Assembly: GCA_015057305.1 (NCBI GenBank)
Contig: SVES01000012.1
Span: forward strand, 1 to 64,000
Direction: 5' to 3'
DNA from: Pseudobutyrivibrio ruminis
GTDB taxonomy: Bacteria; Bacillota; Clostridia; Lachnospirales; Lachnospiraceae
DNA length: 64,000 bases
Shown: positions 63,428-64,000 of the stretch, one piece after another
Numbering within the stretch: position 1 is the first letter of the stretch
Layout: the number at the start of each line of letters is the position of its first letter
The notes under the pieces: model-generated
The model's database searches: none
The model's input: only the letters and a program-made list of their open reading frames with translations
Told to the model about the DNA's origin: nothing
Made by a program: the position numbers and the translations under genes

Positions 63428-64000
63428 TCAGGCAATCCTTATTCTTACGGGCGTGTCCACTTCGCCCCTAGTGTATAGTCCTTCTAAGGACACAACATTA
63501 CTTTTACGTAGGATATTAAGTGCTCCGTTTACATCAGCATTGAGACACTTGCCATTTTTACATTGATACATTCCTCTATGAATTCTTGTACCGCTAAACG
63601 TGTATGTCTTAGGGTTATCATTGTTATAAATAGGAAGGTCATCTCTATCCCAGAATGATGATTTAGATGTATAACTTTCTTCCTGTTTAACAAAGGCAAT
63701 GCCATTTAGTTCACAAAGATACTCCAGTTTAGAGCGTAACTGACCATATGGGATATTTACAAAGTTTTGATTGTTTCTTTTTCCCATATCAGTACCACGT
63801 TGGAATGTTTCATTATAGCCAACTACAAGGGTTCCTATATCATTAGAAATACAATAGTCTATGATTTTACGAGCAGCTTTATTCATATAGTCATTTACTT
63901 TATTATTTCTATCTCTGGTATTGGCTTTTTGCCTGTTAGTTGGTCTATAACCCAAATTCTGTTTGTCTTTAATTGACTGCAACTGAGCATTGCGCTTGTT
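63428..64000 (-). CDS. tnpB: TnpB (OrfB) RNA-guided nuclease, N-terminus cut by window edge
   Basis: C-terminal 190 residues of an IS200/IS605 or IS607 accessory protein; the N-terminal part lies beyond the window. The reading frame continues without stop to 64000. Features are GKRNNQNFVNIPYGQLRSKLEYLCELNGI, then EESYTSKSSF and the final RuvC motif LNADVNGALNILRK. The usual RuvC-II glutamate position reads LVVGYNETF (Gly, not Glu), while a glutamate is present in EESYTSK about 47 residues later, as in TnpB variants with a relocated catalytic Glu. The zinc-ribbon is reduced to QCKNGKC. Confidence 0.85.
   Translation of the reverse strand, partial: NKRNAQLQSIKDKQNLGYRPTNRQKANTRDRNNKVNDYMNKAARKIIDYCISNDIGTLVVGYNETFQRGTDMGKRNNQNFVNIPYGQLRSKLEYLCELNGIAFVKQEESYTSKSSFWDRDDLPIYNNDNPKTYTFSGTRIHRGMYQCKNGKCLNADVNGALNILRKSNVVSLEGLYTRGEVDTPVRIRIA

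Overview
The window is a low-GC, gene-dense Firmicutes chromosome segment. It is most likely from a motile anaerobic Lachnospiraceae bacterium of the Butyrivibrio/Pseudobutyrivibrio/Roseburia kind. The evidence is AAGGAGG-type ribosome binding sites throughout, a B. subtilis-like ispF / cysS / mrnC / rlmB / sigH block, Gram-positive lipoprotein signals and two chemoreceptors. Species assignment is inference, because no rRNA is present.

Layout. (1) 1-1265: NADP-type glutamate dehydrogenase, cut by the left edge. (2) 1411-14045: a carbohydrate regulon on the minus strand. It contains FucI, a LacI-type repressor, an FGGY kinase, a GatD-like dehydrogenase, an aldo/keto reductase, a KbaY/GatY-type aldolase, a ribose-type ABC transporter with two permeases, and a RbsD/FucU mutarotase. 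Copies of the palindrome GCGAAACGTTTCGC precede lacI and the aldolase-transporter operon, and a degenerate copy precedes fucI. A divergent AraC regulator, a small lipoprotein and a 1-phosphofructokinase-type kinase follow. (3) 16600-23939: a nearly complete flavin-based extracellular electron transfer locus. It contains Gx/EetB-like and NusG-II/EetA-like proteins, an FMN transferase (FmnB/ApbE), a two-domain PplA-like lipoprotein, a polyprenyl synthase (DmkB), an NDH-2 with a membrane tail (Ndh2) and a divergent UbiA prenyltransferase (DmkA). (4) 23928-31689: a chemoreceptor, purB, purF, purC and gpmI. (5) 31731-34338: two lipoproteins (CapA-like and Sel1-repeat). (6) 34493-37976: gap, pgk, tpiA. 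(7) 38193-44732: PHP phosphatase, aroK, aroD, sigH, rlmB, mrnC, cysS, ispF and a 33-residue protein. (8) 44844-60793: DUF lipoproteins, PhoH, a ribokinase-like kinase, mgtE with a peptide-encoding leader, a Lon-like AAA ATPase, YitT, a second chemoreceptor, a symporter with an extra N-terminal domain, adenine deaminase and a DUF975 protein. (9) 60948-64000: an AGE-family isomerase, a NifX-FKBP fusion, a 39-residue ORF and the right end of an IS200/IS605-type TnpB element.

The most notable observations are the complete electron-transfer locus in an apparent obligate anaerobe, a family of long bulged hairpins lying between housekeeping genes from 27.3 to 44.0 kb, the leader peptide plus terminator upstream of mgtE, and the small ORF at 44.7 kb whose ribosome binding site is buried in a hairpin. 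All functions are read from sequence features; no database search was run.
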